64,000 nt of DNA from Lederbergia citri (GCF_018343625.1 NZ_JAGYPG010000001.1:1456221-1520220); one strand, 5' to 3'. Shown: positions 54,090 to 64,000, counted from the first letter of the stretch. Program-made: numbers and translations. The notes: generated by a model not told the origin, from the letters alone.

Positions 54090-54511
54090 TTCTACAAGAT
54101 CCCCCCACCTTTCTCTTCTAGCTTTATTACCATATGAAAGAAAATCATAAATTGACAGGGTTAATTTATTAGAAACTACTTGGTATTAAAGGAATGGCTG
54201 TTAAGTGGACAATTCCACATAACCAGTGCCGTTATTATATGAAAGAAATTTTAACGAAAAAGAGAGAAAAATTCCTCTCTCTTTCTACGTCTACCTAAGC
54301 AAGATAAATCTATTTACATACAAAATAGTAAAGCTCCTTCAGCGGGAACCACTGCCATGAAAATAATCATTTTCAACATTAATGGTAAAGCTTTTCTTGA
54401 ACAATCAACTAGGATATGGAGGCAATCCCTAATTATAGGACAAAATCCCTTAACAAGCATCTGGGATTTTCATCAACTAGAAATTATCGACTTGCTAGTT
54501 ACGCAACATGC
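54090..54511. other. Intergenic region with hairpin and gene remnant
   Basis: Contains a hairpin AAAGAGAG / CTCTCTTT at 54259-54284 and the ATP-grasp remnant at 54397-54475. No intact gene. Confidence 0.45.
54397..54475 (+). pseudogene. Second N-terminal remnant of a YheC/YheD ATP-grasp gene
   Basis: TTG 54397 starts NNQLGYGGNP and stops. The DNA continues to align with 52666-52767 (the ACAAAATCCCTTAACA block is shared exactly) with frame changes. Too decayed to encode anything. Confidence 0.65.
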
Positions 54512-54543
54512 AAAAACGCGAGCATAATTAGCTCGCGTTTTTA
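54512..54543 (-). terminator. Terminator of pheST
   Basis: AAAAACGCGAGC and GCTCGCGTTTTT, a 12-bp perfect stem directly after the pheT stop. Confidence 0.9.
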
Positions 54544-56961
54544 TCATTGACCTCTTAATTCAGCTCCTGCTTTATCCTTTAATTCAGTTAGAACTTTATT
54601 ATGGGCTTTTACCACTTCTTCGTCAGTCAATGTTCTTTCAGGATCAGAATATGTTAGGGAGAAGGCAATCGATTTTTTACCTTCCTCCATATGTTCGCCT
54701 TCATAAAGATCGAACACGCGGACAGATTTTAATAACTTTTTACCGGCGTCCTTAATAATAGCTGACAATGTTCCAGCACTAACAGCTTTATCTACCACTA
54801 ACGCAATATCCCTATTGATGGATGGGAATCGCGGAATCGGTGTGTATACGAGAGGCGGCAATTCATAATTGAAAAGGGGTCCTGCTTTAATCTCGAATAC
54901 GTACGTATTTTTTAAATCCAATGCTTTTTGTAAATGTGGATGCACTTGACCAACAAAGCCGATGAATTCTCCTGATAGAAGAATTTCTGCTGTTCTTCCA
55001 GGATGCATCCCATCAAGTTCCGCTCTTCGCCATTCAATATTCTCTGATACACCAAGTTTATTAAATAAGCCTTCTAAAATTCCTTTAGCTACAAAGAAAT
55101 CAACTGGCTTTTTTTCACCTTGCCATTCGTTTTCTACCCAAAGGCCCGTTATGGCACCAGCGATATGTTCACGTTCCTCAGGTTGATTGCCTTGCCCATT
55201 ATTTAAAAAGACAGAACCAATTTCATATAAGGCAATGGAATCATGTTGACGAGCTAAGTTATAAGATACTGATTCTAAAAGCTGAGGGACGATACTCAGT
55301 CTTAGTCTACTTCTCTCTTCACTCATAGGCATTGCTAATTTTATAGGATCTCGTGTTTCAATCGCAAATCGTGTCGCCTTATCCTCACTCGTTAAAGAGT
55401 ACGTAATAGCCTGGTAGAGGCCAGCCCCTTCAAGAAAAGCTCTTACTGCTCTCCTTCTTGATTGAACCTTGTTTAGTCCTCCAGGTAAAGAAGCACTTTT
55501 CGGCAATGTTTTAGGGATATCATCATATCCGTAAAGTCGTGCCACTTCTTCTACTAAATCTTCCTCAATCGTAATATCTCCGCGTCGAGTTGGAACAGTA
55601 ACGATAAACGTTTCATCCTCGACGGCAACCTCGAACTTTAAGCGATTGAAGATTTCCATGACCGTTTCTTTGTTAATATTCGTTCCAAGCACACGATTTA
55701 TTTTTTCTAACGTAATAGATACGATAGCTGGTTCGATTCGTAAATGATTAGCTTCAATCATTCCTTCCAGAACTTCGCCACCTGCAAGCTCCGCAATCAG
55801 TTGTGCTGCCCGTTCAGCTGCTGGACGAACTCTTTCTGGATCAACACCTTTTTCGTAACGGCTGCTCGCCTCACTGCGTAATCCATGATGTTTAGACGTA
55901 CTTCGAATAGACCCGCCTGTAAAATAAGCAGATTCCAGAAGAATGGTCGTTGTATCATTCCCGACTTCAGAATTTGCACCTCCCATCACACCAGCAAGTG
56001 CTACGGGTTCTGTTCCGTTTGTAATAACAAGCTGATCAGCAGTTAAGGTACGCTCTGTATCATCAAGTGTGACTATTTTTTCCCCTTCATTTGCCAAACG
56101 AACTACCACTTCTTTAGAGCCAAAACGGTCATAATCGAATGCATGAAGTGGCTGACCGTATTCAAGTAAAATATAGTTCGTCACATCTACGACATTATTA
56201 TGTGGTCTAATTCCAGCTGACATAAGACGCGTTTGCAGCCAAAGCGGCGAAGGAGTAATTTTTACATTTTTAATTATTTTTGCTGTGTACAGTGGATTTT
56301 CTTCTTTTGCATCAACTCTTACAGAAATATAATCTTCTGCTTTTTCATTCGATGCTTTTGCTGTCATTTCCGGCAATTGTACTTCTTTATTTAAAATAGC
56401 TGCTGTTTCGTATGCCACACCAATCATACTGAGTGCGTCTGCACGATTTGGCGTTAAATCAAGCTCCAATACTTCATCATCTAGATTTAAAAGCTGTAGA
56501 GCGTCTGCACCAACTTCCGTATTTTCCGGAAATACATAAATCCCCTCTGCAAATTCCTTTACAACTAGTTTCCCTTCAATTCCTAGCTCCTGAAGTGAGC
56601 AAATCATTCCATTCGACTCTTCGCCACGAAGCTTTGCTTTTTTAATTTTGAAATTTCCAGGCAGGACAGCACCTACCTTTGCAACTGCAACTTTTTGACC
56701 TTTTGCTACATTCGGTGCACCGCAAATGATTTGAACAGGTGCATCTTCACCAATGTCAACTAGACATTTATTTAATTTATCTGCTTCAGGATGTTTTTCA
56801 CATTCAAGTACGTGACCTACTACTACATCCTTTATTCCAGCACTTAATTGTTCTACGCCATCTACTTCTATACCACTTCTAGTAATTTTTTCGGCTAATT
56901 CACGTGCTGTTACTCCATCAAGATCAACGTAATCTTTTAGCCATTTATATGAAACAAGCAT
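54544..56961 (-). CDS. pheT: Phenylalanyl-tRNA synthetase beta subunit
   Basis: 805 residues, full length. Domain order: N-terminal plus EMAP-like tRNA-binding domain (about 40-150, [22 protein letters not shown]), B3/B4 editing region, B5 (about 400-475), the catalytic-like core, and the C-terminal ferredoxin-fold anticodon-binding domain (about 710-805, [18 protein letters not shown]). It forms the alpha2-beta2 synthetase with PheS. Lies 17 bases after pheS in the same operon. Confidence 0.97.
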   Translation of the reverse strand: MLVSYKWLKDYVDLDGVTARELAEKITRSGIEVDGVEQLSAGIKDVVVGHVLECEKHPEADKLNKCLVDIGEDAPVQIICGAPNVAKGQKVAVAKVGAVLPGNFKIKKAKLRGEESNGMICSLQELGIEGKLVVKEFAEGIYVFPENTEVGADALQLLNLDDEVLELDLTPNRADALSMIGVAYETAAILNKEVQLPEMTAKASNEKAEDYISVRVDAKEENPLYTAKIIKNVKITPSPLWLQTRLMSAGIRPHNNVVDVTNYILLEYGQPLHAFDYDRFGSKEVVVRLANEGEKIVTLDDTERTLTADQLVITNGTEPVALAGVMGGANSEVGNDTTTILLESAYFTGGSIRSTSKHHGLRSEASSRYEKGVDPERVRPAAERAAQLIAELAGGEVLEGMIEANHLRIEPAIVSITLEKINRVLGTNINKETVMEIFNRLKFEVAVEDETFIVTVPTRRGDITIEEDLVEEVARLYGYDDIPKTLPKSASLPGGLNKVQSRRRAVRAFLEGAGLYQAITYSLTSEDKATRFAIETRDPIKLAMPMSEERSRLRLSIVPQLLESVSYNLARQHDSIALYEIGSVFLNNGQGNQPEEREHIAGAITGLWVENEWQGEKKPVDFFVAKGILEGLFNKLGVSENIEWRRAELDGMHPGRTAEILLSGEFIGFVGQVHPHLQKALDLKNTYVFEIKAGPLFNYELPPLVYTPIPRFPSINRDIALVVDKAVSAGTLSAIIKDAGKKLLKSVRVFDLYEGEHMEEGKKSIAFSLTYSDPERTLTDEEVVKAHNKVLTELKDKAGAELRGQ

Positions 56962-56978
56962 GTTTTACCCTCCCGTAA

Positions 56979-58016
56979 TTATTCTTCCACATCAAATTGT
57001 TTTAAAAAGCGAATGTCGTTCGTGTAAAAATGGCGAATATCATCTACACCATATTTCAACATCGCAATTCTTTCAGGGCCCATTCCGAAAGCAAATCCTG
57101 TATATTTTTTGGAATCAAAGCCGGCCATTTCTAGAACATTTGGATGAACCATTCCAGCACCTAAAATTTCAATCCAGCCTGTTTGCTTACAAACACGGCA
57201 GCCATCTCCACCACAGATTTTACAAGAGATGTCCATTTCGACGGACGGTTCTGTGAATGGGAAGAAACTTGGACGTAAACGAATTTCGCGATCTTCTCCG
57301 AATATCTTTTTCGCAAATACTTCCAGAGTCCCTTTCAAATCACCCATCGTAATATTTTCATCAACGACTAACCCTTCAATTTGAGTAAATTGATGTGAAT
57401 GAGTCGCATCATCATTATCGCGGCGATATACTTTCCCCGGACAAATGATTTTTACAGGTCCTTTGCCTTCATGTTTTTCCATTGTTCTTGCTTGAACAGG
57501 GGAAGTATGTGTGCGAAGTAAAATTTCTTCTGTAATGTAAAAAGAATCTTGCATATCGCGAGCAGGATGTCCTTTTGGCAAGTTCAACGCTTCAAAATTA
57601 TAGTAATCTTTTTCGACTTCAGGACCTTCCGCCACTTTATACCCCATACCAATGAATAGATCTTCAATTTCCTCTATGATTTGGGTTAGTGGATGGCGGC
57701 TTCCCGTTTTAACTGGCCTTCCAGGGAGAGTAATGTCGATTGTTTCAGCATCTAACTGTTTACGAACAGCAGCTTCTTCTAATTCTTGCTGCTTTTTCGC
57801 AATTTCATTTGTGATAGTTTCTCTCACGACATTAACGAGAGCACCCATTTTCGGACGTTCTTCTGCAGATAATTTCCCCATACCTCGAAGAACTTCCGTA
57901 ATCGGACCTTTTTTTCCTAAATAGGCAACACGGACTTCATTCAATGCTTTTAAATCATGAGCCTCATTGATTTTAGCCAAAGCTTCAGCTTCTAATTGTT
58001 TTAGCTTTTCTTCCAC
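56979..58016 (-). CDS. pheS: Phenylalanyl-tRNA synthetase alpha subunit
   Basis: Catalytic subunit of class II synthetase, 345 residues. N-terminal coiled coil (1-85), motif 2 region TSPVQARTM...[21 protein letters not shown], motif 3 [19 protein letters not shown] 58016 is chosen: AAGGAGG lies eight bases upstream and the protein then begins MEEKLKQLE as in B. subtilis (344 residues). Expression is controlled by the T-box leader. Confidence 0.96.
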   Translation of the reverse strand: MEEKLKQLEAEALAKINEAHDLKALNEVRVAYLGKKGPITEVLRGMGKLSAEERPKMGALVNVVRETITNEIAKKQQELEEAAVRKQLDAETIDITLPGRPVKTGSRHPLTQIIEEIEDLFIGMGYKVAEGPEVEKDYYNFEALNLPKGHPARDMQDSFYITEEILLRTHTSPVQARTMEKHEGKGPVKIICPGKVYRRDNDDATHSHQFTQIEGLVVDENITMGDLKGTLEVFAKKIFGEDREIRLRPSFFPFTEPSVEMDISCKICGGDGCRVCKQTGWIEILGAGMVHPNVLEMAGFDSKKYTGFAFGMGPERIAMLKYGVDDIRHFYTNDIRFLKQFDVEE

Positions 58017-58047
58017 AATCATTTCCTCCTTCAATATAACTGAATAC

Positions 58048-58325
58048 AAAAAAGCCCCAATCCCAGAAAGGGACGAGGCTTAGGTCGCGGTACCACCCTT
58101 ATAAACATATTTCTAGCTTATGCACTCAGCGCATCTGCTTTTCAAATCATGTTCACTTCATTGTTATAACGGCAATCGCCGGGGTATCTTTACGAATTTT
58201 CGGTCCCGATACCGACTCAAGAGGTGAACTTCACCTAGATTCCACTGAAAATGCTCACAGTCAAGGCATTTTCTTCCTGAAAGCTTTCTCTCGGTTACTT
58301 TTCTCCGTCACAGTCATTATCCTTA
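58048..58325 (-). promoter_or_regulatory. T-box leader of pheST (phenylalanine)
   Basis: On the minus strand the T-box AAGGGTGGTACCGCG lies at 58085-58099, followed by a terminator (GCCTCGTCCCTTTCTGGGATTGGGGC type, then TTTTTT at 58048-58053). Upstream Stem I includes GAAGTTCACCTC with a UUC phenylalanine specifier. Uncharged tRNA-Phe would stabilise the antiterminator. Confidence 0.93.
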
Positions 58326-58341
58326 TTTAGATATACAATCC

Positions 58342-58370
58342 ATTATAGATGGTATGCTCCGCAATTTCAA
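58342..58370 (-). promoter_or_regulatory. Sigma-A promoter of pheST
   Basis: TTGAAA and TATAAT with 17-base spacing on the minus strand, immediately upstream of the T-box leader and just after ysgA. Confidence 0.8.
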
Positions 58371-58372
58371 AC

Positions 58373-59128
58373 CTATTTTCTTAAATAATATAAAAGAATG
58401 CCAGCTGCTACAGCGACATTTAAGGATTCGCTCTTCCCAAAGATCGGGATAAATAGATTTTTATCTGTTTTGTTAAGAATTTCTCGGGCTACCCCCGCAC
58501 CTTCATTTCCGACGATTAGGGCAAAAGAATCGGTTGGCGAAACTTCCTTGTAGGAAACCGCTCCTTCCAAAGACGTTCCAAAGACTGGGATACCGGATTT
58601 TTTAAATGTTTCTATCCATGTATGTAAGTCTCCTGTTACGATAGGCAAATGAAAATGGCTCCCTTGTGCAGAACGGATCACTTTAGGGTTGTATATATCA
58701 CCTGATCCTTCTCCCATAATGACAACATCTATACCCGCCGCATCTGCTGTACGAATCATTGTACCAATGTTTCCCGGATCTTGAACGCCATCTAGTAATA
58801 AAAATTTTATTTGTTTGGTTAGATCGATGATTGGCTCATTTTTACGGCATACAGCAAATACTCCTTGGGGAGTTTTCGTATCTGAAATGATTTTGCTAAT
58901 ATCAGCGGTTATCATCGTTACTGAAGGTGAATTTTTCATAATCCAAGTGTCTGGCATCTGAATGTTTTCTTGAATCATTATTTCAATAACATCATTTGTC
59001 CTCAATGCCTCTTCAATAAGATGCTCACCTTCAATAATATATTTCCCTGTCAAATCTCGATCCTTTTTTGATAGTAGTTTTTTCCATTCTTTTACTCGAG
59101 AATTTTTTGTTGATTGAATATGTTCCAT
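58373..59128 (-). CDS. ysgA: SpoU/TrmH-family RNA 2'-O-methyltransferase (YsgA)
   Basis: 251 residues. An N-terminal substrate-binding domain ([34 protein letters not shown]) precedes the SPOUT core with [23 protein letters not shown] near 108-130, [20 protein letters not shown] near 205-215 and [21 protein letters not shown] at the C-terminus. It binds S-adenosylmethionine in a trefoil knot and methylates ribose of rRNA; the exact site is not known from sequence. Position next to pheS and sspI matches B. subtilis. Confidence 0.93.
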   Translation of the reverse strand: MEHIQSTKNSRVKEWKKLLSKKDRDLTGKYIIEGEHLIEEALRTNDVIEIMIQENIQMPDTWIMKNSPSVTMITADISKIISDTKTPQGVFAVCRKNEPIIDLTKQIKFLLLDGVQDPGNIGTMIRTADAAGIDVVIMGEGSGDIYNPKVIRSAQGSHFHLPIVTGDLHTWIETFKKSGIPVFGTSLEGAVSYKEVSPTDSFALIVGNEGAGVAREILNKTDKNLFIPIFGKSESLNVAVAAGILLYYLRK

Positions 59129-59226
59129 TCGTTAAGTCCTTTCAATTTCTTCTTTATACCATTATACATATTCCTGTGAATTTGCGAAAAACTAAGTTGA
59201 ACTTAAAACGAAAGGGGTTTACATTT

Positions 59227-59433
59227 ATGGATATTAATATAAGAAACGCCGTTATACACAATGTTTCAGGAAATACGCAAGACCAATTGAGAGATACGAT
59301 CGTAGATGCAATCCAGCGAGGCGAGGAAAAGCTTCTCCCTGGACTAGGAGTATTATTTGAAGTAATTTGGCAAAATGCGGATGAACAAGAGCAAAAAACG
59401 ATGCTGGACACATTGGAACAAGGTTTGAAATAA
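59227..59433 (+). CDS. sspI: Small acid-soluble spore protein SspI
   Basis: 68 residues, close to the 71 of B. subtilis Ssp[49 protein letters not shown]. Synthesised in the forespore under sigma-G as a minor SASP. ATG 59227 is chosen with AAAGGGG upstream; the frame is open further but without a site. Divergent from ysgA. Confidence 0.95.
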   Translation: MDINIRNAVIHNVSGNTQDQLRDTIVDAIQRGEEKLLPGLGVLFEVIWQNADEQEQKTMLDTLEQGLK

Positions 59434-59437
59434 AACC

Positions 59438-59466
59438 AGGCGCATGAACAGTCATGCGCCTTTGTT
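59438..59466 (+). terminator. Terminator of sspI
   Basis: AGGCGCATGA and TCATGCGCCT with a 4-base loop and following TTTGTTT. Confidence 0.85.
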
Positions 59467-59490
59467 TCTGAAGTAAGAAAGTATGTTTTT

Positions 59491-60333
59491 TTATTGTTTT
59501 TCAAGCAAATTTATATACTCCATTACTTTTGGATAATCAGAAAAAATCGGATAACCCATTTTTTTAGCGACAGTTTCACTTATTTCTTCAAATAGTGAGC
59601 ACATTGTGTGAAGACCTCTCCAAATATCTTGATAATCTCCGTTAGAATACGTGGAAACAAATTTTTCCCACAACTTCTTATCTAAATAATTTTCTAGCCA
59701 TTTACCATCTTTACCAGTGTTAATCATAAATGAATGGTTACTTCCTATATACCAATCAAGAATAAGCACCAGCATTTTACGCACTGGACCTTCCATCATC
59801 GATTTGGCATATGGAAGTTCAAAGCGCTTTAACCCTTTCGCAACATATGTTGCCACCCACCAAAATTCATTTTGGCAGTCCAAAAATTCTTCTGTCGTTG
59901 GTTTTTTCGTAATATAGTCAAATTCGTTAGGTTTCGGCAAAGGGGGTAAAAGCTTATCTTTATCTAAGAGTATCACACTTAAACTATCGAAAGTTGATTG
60001 TTTTTCTAACTCTTCTAATGGAAGCAACGTTAAATCAATGCGGTTACCATCAGCAAATTGCATTAAATAACTAAAGCCCGGCCAATCTGATGGAAATAAG
60101 GACATTGTATCCGGCATTTGCATAATAATTCGTTCACCGAATGCATTGACCCACGAATGATCTGCTAAAAAAGAGTTTAATTCCTGTACGTAATAAACGA
60201 TATCAAAATCTTGATAACGATCTTTCTTTACATTTGGATTTACTCTAGAACCATTCATCAATACTGCTCTGATTCTTTCATCATTTTTAGCAATTGAAAG
60301 GATTATAGACATCATTTCCTGCTCAGTTCTCAA
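59491..60333 (-). CDS. Aminoglycoside 6-adenylyltransferase, ANT(6)/AadK type
   Basis: 280-residue nucleotidyltransferase. RTEQEMMSIILSIAKNDERIRAVLMNGSR then DFDIVYYV (DFD metal site near 47-49) match AadK of B. subtilis, which adenylylates streptomycin; the C-terminal part WWVATYVAKGLKRFELPYAKSMME also fits. TTG 60333 is the start, with GGAGGGG six bases upstream; an earlier ATG overlaps that site. It lies alone between sspI and ysdC, suggesting an intrinsic or acquired chromosomal copy. True drug activity is not shown by sequence alone. Confidence 0.88.
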   Translation of the reverse strand: MRTEQEMMSIILSIAKNDERIRAVLMNGSRVNPNVKKDRYQDFDIVYYVQELNSFLADHSWVNAFGERIIMQMPDTMSLFPSDWPGFSYLMQFADGNRIDLTLLPLEELEKQSTFDSLSVILLDKDKLLPPLPKPNEFDYITKKPTTEEFLDCQNEFWWVATYVAKGLKRFELPYAKSMMEGPVRKMLVLILDWYIGSNHSFMINTGKDGKWLENYLDKKLWEKFVSTYSNGDYQDIWRGLHTMCSLFEEISETVAKKMGYPIFSDYPKVMEYINLLEKQ

Positions 60334-60391
60334 TAATTTCCCCTCCATTTAATATTTAATAAATTTTATTATTTATTTATGAGGAGGAGAA

Positions 60392-60420
60392 CGAGCTTGT
60401 GGCCTAGGTTATAGCTTGCA
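60392..60420. repeat. Partial copy of the dispersed intergenic repeat
   Basis: The reverse complement GCAAGCTATAACCTAGGCCACAAGC matches the left arm of the copy at 11396-11506 in most positions. Only this arm is present. Confidence 0.45.
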
Positions 60421-60446
60421 AAATTGCTTTTTCATGGATTTCCTCC

Positions 60447-61532
60447 TTATTCAAATGTAATTTTATCAACTGTTTTCTTATCTAAACGCTTTACTACTTC
60501 TGTTATTAGCTTAACCGCATTTTCATAGTCATCACGATGAAGAATTCCGGCATGTGTATGGATATAACGAGTAGCAATTGTAATGGCAAGAGAAGGCGCT
60601 CCTTCATGTACTAAGTGAGTGGAACCAGCATCTGTTCCTCCGCCAGGAATCGCATCGAACTGATATGGAATTCCGAGCTCATCTGCAGTCTTTGTTACTA
60701 GATCACGAAGTCCTTTGTGGGAAACCATAGATGCATCATATAAAATAATTTGTGGTCCGTCTCCCATCTTACCCATTGCTTCTTTTTCACTTACTCCTGG
60801 TGTATCTCCTGCAATTCCAACATCAACTGCAATAGAAATATCAGGCTGCACTTTGTTTCCTGCTGTTTTTGCACCTCTTAATCCAACTTCCTCTTGTACT
60901 GTTCCAACGCCGTATACGACATTTGGATGGTTTTCATTTTTTAAATTCTTTAATACATCAATCGCAATGGCACAGCCAATTCGGTTATCCCACGCTTTGG
61001 CGAGGAGATGTTTTTCATTATTCATTACCGTAAATTCAAAATACGGTACTGCCATGTCTCCTGGGCGAACTCCCCATTCAATTGCTTCTTCACGGCTAGA
61101 AGCACCAATATCGATGAACATATCCTTAATGTCTATTGGTTTTTTTCGTGCTTCTGCAGATAGAATATGTGGAGGTTTTGAACCAATAACACCTGTAATA
61201 TCGCCATTATCTGTTACAATCGTCACCCGCTGTGCAAGCATGACCTGAGACCACCAGCCACCGACGGTTTGAAAACGTAAAAAACCATTTTTATCGATTT
61301 GCGTAATCATGAAGCCGACCTCATCCAAATGCCCTGCGATCATAATTTTCGGACCGTTTTCATCACCAGTTTTTTTGGCAATTAAGCTTCCAAGACCATC
61401 TGTTTCAATTTCATCTGCGTAAGGTGTTATGTAATTTTTCATGACTTCTCTTGGTTCATGTTCATTTCCAGGAATGCCTTTTGCGTCTGTCAACTCTTTT
61501 AACATCTTTAATGTTTCATCTAATTTTTGCAT
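60447..61532 (-). CDS. ysdC: M42-family aminopeptidase (YsdC)
   Basis: 361-residue dinuclear-zinc aminopeptidase of the M42 glutamyl aminopeptidase/cellulase family. Ligand regions are [12 protein letters not shown] near 65-76, [13 protein letters not shown] near 180, the catalytic [11 protein letters not shown] near 212-222, AVDVGIAGD, and the final [15 protein letters not shown] and RYIHTHAGI. It trims N-terminal residues of peptides in the cytosol, forming a tetrahedral assembly in relatives. Position matches B. subtilis ysdC. Confidence 0.95.
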   Translation of the reverse strand: MQKLDETLKMLKELTDAKGIPGNEHEPREVMKNYITPYADEIETDGLGSLIAKKTGDENGPKIMIAGHLDEVGFMITQIDKNGFLRFQTVGGWWSQVMLAQRVTIVTDNGDITGVIGSKPPHILSAEARKKPIDIKDMFIDIGASSREEAIEWGVRPGDMAVPYFEFTVMNNEKHLLAKAWDNRIGCAIAIDVLKNLKNENHPNVVYGVGTVQEEVGLRGAKTAGNKVQPDISIAVDVGIAGDTPGVSEKEAMGKMGDGPQIILYDASMVSHKGLRDLVTKTADELGIPYQFDAIPGGGTDAGSTHLVHEGAPSLAITIATRYIHTHAGILHRDDYENAVKLITEVVKRLDKKTVDKITFE

Positions 61533-61560
61533 GTTGAAACCTCCATATATAAAAATTTAA

Positions 61561-62052
61561 TTAATACCCTTCTTGCTGCCTTTTGTAGTTTACTTCATTT
61601 TTAGCTATGTACGCATTGTGAACATCATCAATCGTAAAACCTAAAGATTGTCCTAGAATAAAATATTGACGCAATAATTCTTCATAAATATCAAACGTTC
61701 TTTTTTGTCTTAGATCATCTACGAGGGAAAATACTTTTAAAAAGCTGCGTACTAAATCCTCATTTCCATCAGCAGATACGATTGATATAGGCTCGTTGGA
61801 ATATCCAAGTTCCAACCCAATTGAAAGAATAAAATGAATCCCATCTACAAATTCTTCTAATATTACATGACTATCAGATGCAGGCTTTTTACTCCAAAAT
61901 TTAAAACATCTTGTTTCATTCGCTAGTTCGCCAATTTCAACGAGCAAGGCTAGAATTTTTTCTTCCAATAATTGATGATTCTCTAGTCCATGTTCTTTTT
62001 CAATGTATTCATCTAACTGAGCTTGCATAGAAAACAATTCTTCTAATCTCAT
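61561..62052 (-). CDS. All-alpha dUTP diphosphatase (MazG-like)
   Basis: 163 residues. The dimeric dUTPase pattern shows LLVEIGELANETRCFKFWSKKP near 36-57 with the EIGE metal motif, and EEFVDGIHFILSIGLELGY near 66-84 with the second acidic pair. It hydrolyses dUTP to dUMP and pyrophosphate. Sits between ysdC and ysdB. Confidence 0.88.
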   Translation of the reverse strand: MRLEELFSMQAQLDEYIEKEHGLENHQLLEEKILALLVEIGELANETRCFKFWSKKPASDSHVILEEFVDGIHFILSIGLELGYSNEPISIVSADGNEDLVRSFLKVFSLVDDLRQKRTFDIYEELLRQYFILGQSLGFTIDDVHNAYIAKNEVNYKRQQEGY

Positions 62053-62146
62053 TTTTTATCCCTCCAAAAAAATTATAACAGAAATTGAAACCTTTTCACT
62101 TATTAGACGTATAGGTGGATAAGATTACTTGAATGGAGGCCTCTTC

Positions 62147-62536
62147 ATGATTTACTTGCTGAGACTCGTAATTTTTGCATTTATTATTTACCTCATTTAT
62201 AAAATAGTCAAGTTTATCGTCGATCCAAAGAGAAAACTTGAAAGTGCCCATGAACAAAAAAAATATTTTTTCTATGATATTCCTGATAATATTAGAAAAA
62301 ATTTTCTTATCACATATAATGGTGTCATGTTTGAGGGAGAAAAGTACTTAGGAACGACTGATGATTCATTTGAAGTTGTATCAATTTTTATATGGCCTCA
62401 CAATGCCGATCTGCTTAAAGGCTTGTCCTATGAGGATTTTGTCTATATCGAAAATGAGGTTAAACTTAGATATCCTGTTAGTGAAATTGACTGGAAAAGT
62501 CCTATTAAAGAATTGTTGGCTAAAAAGAAGTCGTAA
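62147..62536 (+). CDS. ysdB: YsdB, sigma-W-type membrane protein
   Basis: 129 residues, N-terminal transmembrane helix (about 3-23, LLRLVIFAFIIYLIYKIVKF) and a soluble domain with FFYDIPDNIRKNFLITYNGVMFEGEKYLG. Matches B. subtilis YsdB by position and pattern; there it belongs to the sigma-W regulon, function unknown. ATG 62147 with GGAGG seven bases upstream is used. An IS element begins 21 bases after the stop. Confidence 0.85.
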   Translation: MIYLLRLVIFAFIIYLIYKIVKFIVDPKRKLESAHEQKKYFFYDIPDNIRKNFLITYNGVMFEGEKYLGTTDDSFEVVSIFIWPHNADLLKGLSYEDFVYIENEVKLRYPVSEIDWKSPIKELLAKKKS

Positions 62537-62608
62537 TGAAAACCCCTGTTTATGATCTGACCCAATAAAGTTAGACAAATAATTTTAGGCAACTTCTAAG
62601 ACTTGAGT

Positions 62609-63394
62609 TCAGTATTCTACTGGGCTCAAGTCTTTTAATTTTGCCTTCATTCGTTTGTAATTGTAATACCTAATATATTCTTCTAATTCTTTTTCAAAGT
62701 GCGCCATACTTTCAAATTCTTGCAGATACAGTAGTTCAGATTTTAATAAACCGAAGAAATTCTCCATAACGGCATTATCCAAGCAGTTGCCCTTACGGGA
62801 CATACTTTGTGTAATCTGGTGCTCTTGTAATGTTTTCTGATACTTCTTCATTTGATAATGCCATCCTTGATCAGAATGAAGAATGACTTTATCTTCTGGT
62901 TGGATACGTTTAATCGCTTCATCTAACATATCACTCACCAGTTGATAGACCGGTCGATTCATGACTTTATATGCAATAATTTCGCCATTGCACAAATCGA
63001 GAACAGGAGACAAATAACGTTTTTCCCCAAATAGATGGAATTCGGTCACGTCTGTTACCCATTTTTGATTCATTTTATCTGCGTTAAAATCACGTTGTAA
63101 CACGTTCGGCGCGATTTTACCCACGTTCCCTTTATAAGAACGATACTTCTTCATGCGGACCATACATTTTAAGCCCATCTCATTCATTAGACGATTAATT
63201 GTTTTAGGATCGTGTGAATAACCGTGTTTCCTCAACTCTTTTGCGACACGGCGATAACCATAACGGCCTTTATGTTCGTGGTAAATTATCTTGATTGTTT
63301 CTTTTACTTGTCCATATTTATCTGCTTGATCTAAACGTTTTTCCCAATAATAGTACGTGCTACGTGGAATGCCTGCGACTTCAACTAAATCCAC
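62609..63394 (-). CDS. IS3-family transposase OrfB, C-terminus cut by a nonsense codon
   Basis: DDE transposase, rve-type integrase core. The first D is in WVTDVTEFH, the second in [10 protein letters not shown] and the glutamate in [14 protein letters not shown]. The in-frame reading stops at 62609-62611 (TGA) after LSPVEY, but the frame continues TQVLEVA to TAA at 62585-62587. Relatives read RTQ here, so CGA to TGA is the simplest explanation, losing about 8 residues. The frame is open upstream of the annotated start into orfA, so OrfAB is probably the real product by frameshift. Loss of the tail may or may not reduce activity. Confidence 0.88.
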   Translation of the reverse strand: MDLVEVAGIPRSTYYYWEKRLDQADKYGQVKETIKIIYHEHKGRYGYRRVAKELRKHGYSHDPKTINRLMNEMGLKCMVRMKKYRSYKGNVGKIAPNVLQRDFNADKMNQKWVTDVTEFHLFGEKRYLSPVLDLCNGEIIAYKVMNRPVYQLVSDMLDEAIKRIQPEDKVILHSDQGWHYQMKKYQKTLQEHQITQSMSRKGNCLDNAVMENFFGLLKSELLYLQEFESMAHFEKELEEYIRYYNYKRMKAKLKDLSPVEY

Positions 63395-63423
63395 AACTTC
63401 ATACTGATCCTTTAGTTCAAAAA

Positions 63424-63948
63424 TTACTTGCGCTTTGATTTTGTTTGTAATTTTTCCTGCATCTGAACTAAAGCATTCAACTTTTTTAAGTAAGCATTCT
63501 CCATTTCTAAACGCTTGATTTTCGCTTGTAACGCTTCTACTGAGTCTTCACCTGGTGCCAATTTATTTAATTCGTTTTTATTGGTTTCCTTCTTCATGGA
63601 TGGACGCCCCTTTTTCCTTGGTTCTAGCGCATCCAGCCCTTGTTTTTTTAATATCTGCTCCCAATGATAAATAGTACTTGGAGAAGATATATTAAACTTA
63701 CTCGCTGTTTCTCGAAGAGAAGCGCCTGTTTCGTTCATAAAATTAAGTACGTCTAGTTTAAACTGAATAGAGTAAGCTGTATAGTCTTTTTCAAAACCTT
63801 TGATTCCTTGTGCCTCAAATAACTTTACCCAGTTGATAACTTGAGACTTAGTTGAACCAATACTTTCTGCAATATCTTTATAACTATCAGCTCCACTTAA
63901 ATAACGTTTCACTGCGTCTAATTTTATTTCCATTGTATACTTTGACAT
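63424..63948 (-). CDS. IS3-family OrfA, helix-turn-helix protein
   Basis: 174 residues with two helix-turn-helix-like units: [40 protein letters not shown] and [41 protein letters not shown], followed by a coiled coil (about 135-165) that carries leucines for multimerisation. It binds the IS ends. Its end overlaps the -1 frame of orfB. Confidence 0.9.
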   Translation of the reverse strand: MSKYTMEIKLDAVKRYLSGADSYKDIAESIGSTKSQVINWVKLFEAQGIKGFEKDYTAYSIQFKLDVLNFMNETGASLRETASKFNISSPSTIYHWEQILKKQGLDALEPRKKGRPSMKKETNKNELNKLAPGEDSVEALQAKIKRLEMENAYLKKLNALVQMQEKLQTKSKRK

Positions 63949-63955
63949 AAAAACA

Positions 63956-63994
63956 CCCCGTAAATGTTAGTTTAGTGTCTAACATTTACGGGGC
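63956..63994. repeat. Perfect hairpin at the right end of the IS
   Basis: CCCCGTAAATGTTAG and CTAACATTTACGGGG form a 15-bp perfect stem that includes the terminal inverted repeat. It lies just before orfA and could block read-in transcription or hide the ribosome site. Confidence 0.75.
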
Positions 63995-64000
63995 AGTTCA

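Larger units (their letters stand above)
62558..63995 (-). mobile_element. IS3-family insertion sequence (IS150-like)
   Basis: Terminal inverted repeats TGACCCAATAAAGTTAGACA (62558-62577) and the reverse complement of TGTCTAACATTTACGGGGCA (63976-63995) match at 15 of 20 positions. Inside are overlapping orfA and orfB reading toward the left, with a -1 frame relation typical of programmed frameshifting at the GGAAAAATT stretch. The flanking bases (ATC at left, GTT at right) do not form a visible direct repeat. The element lies right after ysdB. Confidence 0.9.

Noticed and set aside
1..64000. CRISPR array, tRNA or rRNA genes, prophage
   Set aside because: No regularly spaced repeats, no tRNA cloverleaf that I could recognise, and no phage structural or integrase genes apart from the IS element.

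Overview
The window is chromosomal DNA of an endospore-forming, AT-rich member of the Bacillaceae. The evidence is a housekeeping backbone in Bacillus subtilis order (gerE, sdhBAC, yslB, lysC, uvrC, trxA, etfAB, fadB, fadR, lcfA, yshE, mutS2, polX, yshB, zapA, rnhC, then pheT, pheS, ysgA, sspI, ysdC, ysdB), spore genes (gerE, sspI), strong AGGAGG-type ribosome binding sites, frequent TTG/GTG starts, a lysine riboswitch before lysC and a phenylalanine T-box before pheST. The exact species cannot be told from the window.

Layout: 1-4.7 kb is an accessory block of YheC/YheD-type ATP-grasp genes, a Mur ligase and several decayed copies of both. A three-domain NlpC/P60 protein and gerE follow. 7.4-28.8 kb is conserved backbone: succinate dehydrogenase, aspartokinase, excinuclease C, thioredoxin, electron transfer flavoprotein plus fatty-acid degradation genes with their TetR regulator, MutS2, PolX, CvpA, ZapA and RNase HIII. 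A Gfo/Idh/MocA oxidoreductase is inserted. 28.9-54.5 kb is a large accessory island between rnhC and pheT, which are close neighbours in B. subtilis. 54.5-62.5 kb returns to backbone (pheST, ysgA, sspI, an ANT(6)-like gene, ysdC, a dUTPase, ysdB). An IS3-family element just downstream of ysdB ends the window.

The island is the unusual part. It has seven intact YheC/YheD-type ATP-grasp ORFs plus one fused to a UDP-glucose dehydrogenase, a second Mur ligase, four glycosyltransferases, a glucose-1-phosphate thymidylyltransferase, a PAPS-dependent sulfotransferase, the PAPS-making pair sat and cysC, a TauE/SafE transporter, a decayed PEP-mutase-like gene, and a small Cys-containing predicted beta-rich protein. 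With the left block the window carries ten intact ATP-grasp units, two Mur ligases and at least four remnants. ATP-grasp and Mur ligase are the two catalytic modules combined in cyanophycin synthetase, and here they sit as separate neighbouring genes at both loci. My working hypothesis is a spore-envelope assembly system that makes a non-ribosomal peptide or amide polymer and/or a sulfated, uronic-acid-containing glycan on the spore surface. The family names, motifs and gene order are seen directly. The polymer, the sulfation target and the spore location are inference, although YheC and YheD of B. subtilis are known spore-associated proteins.
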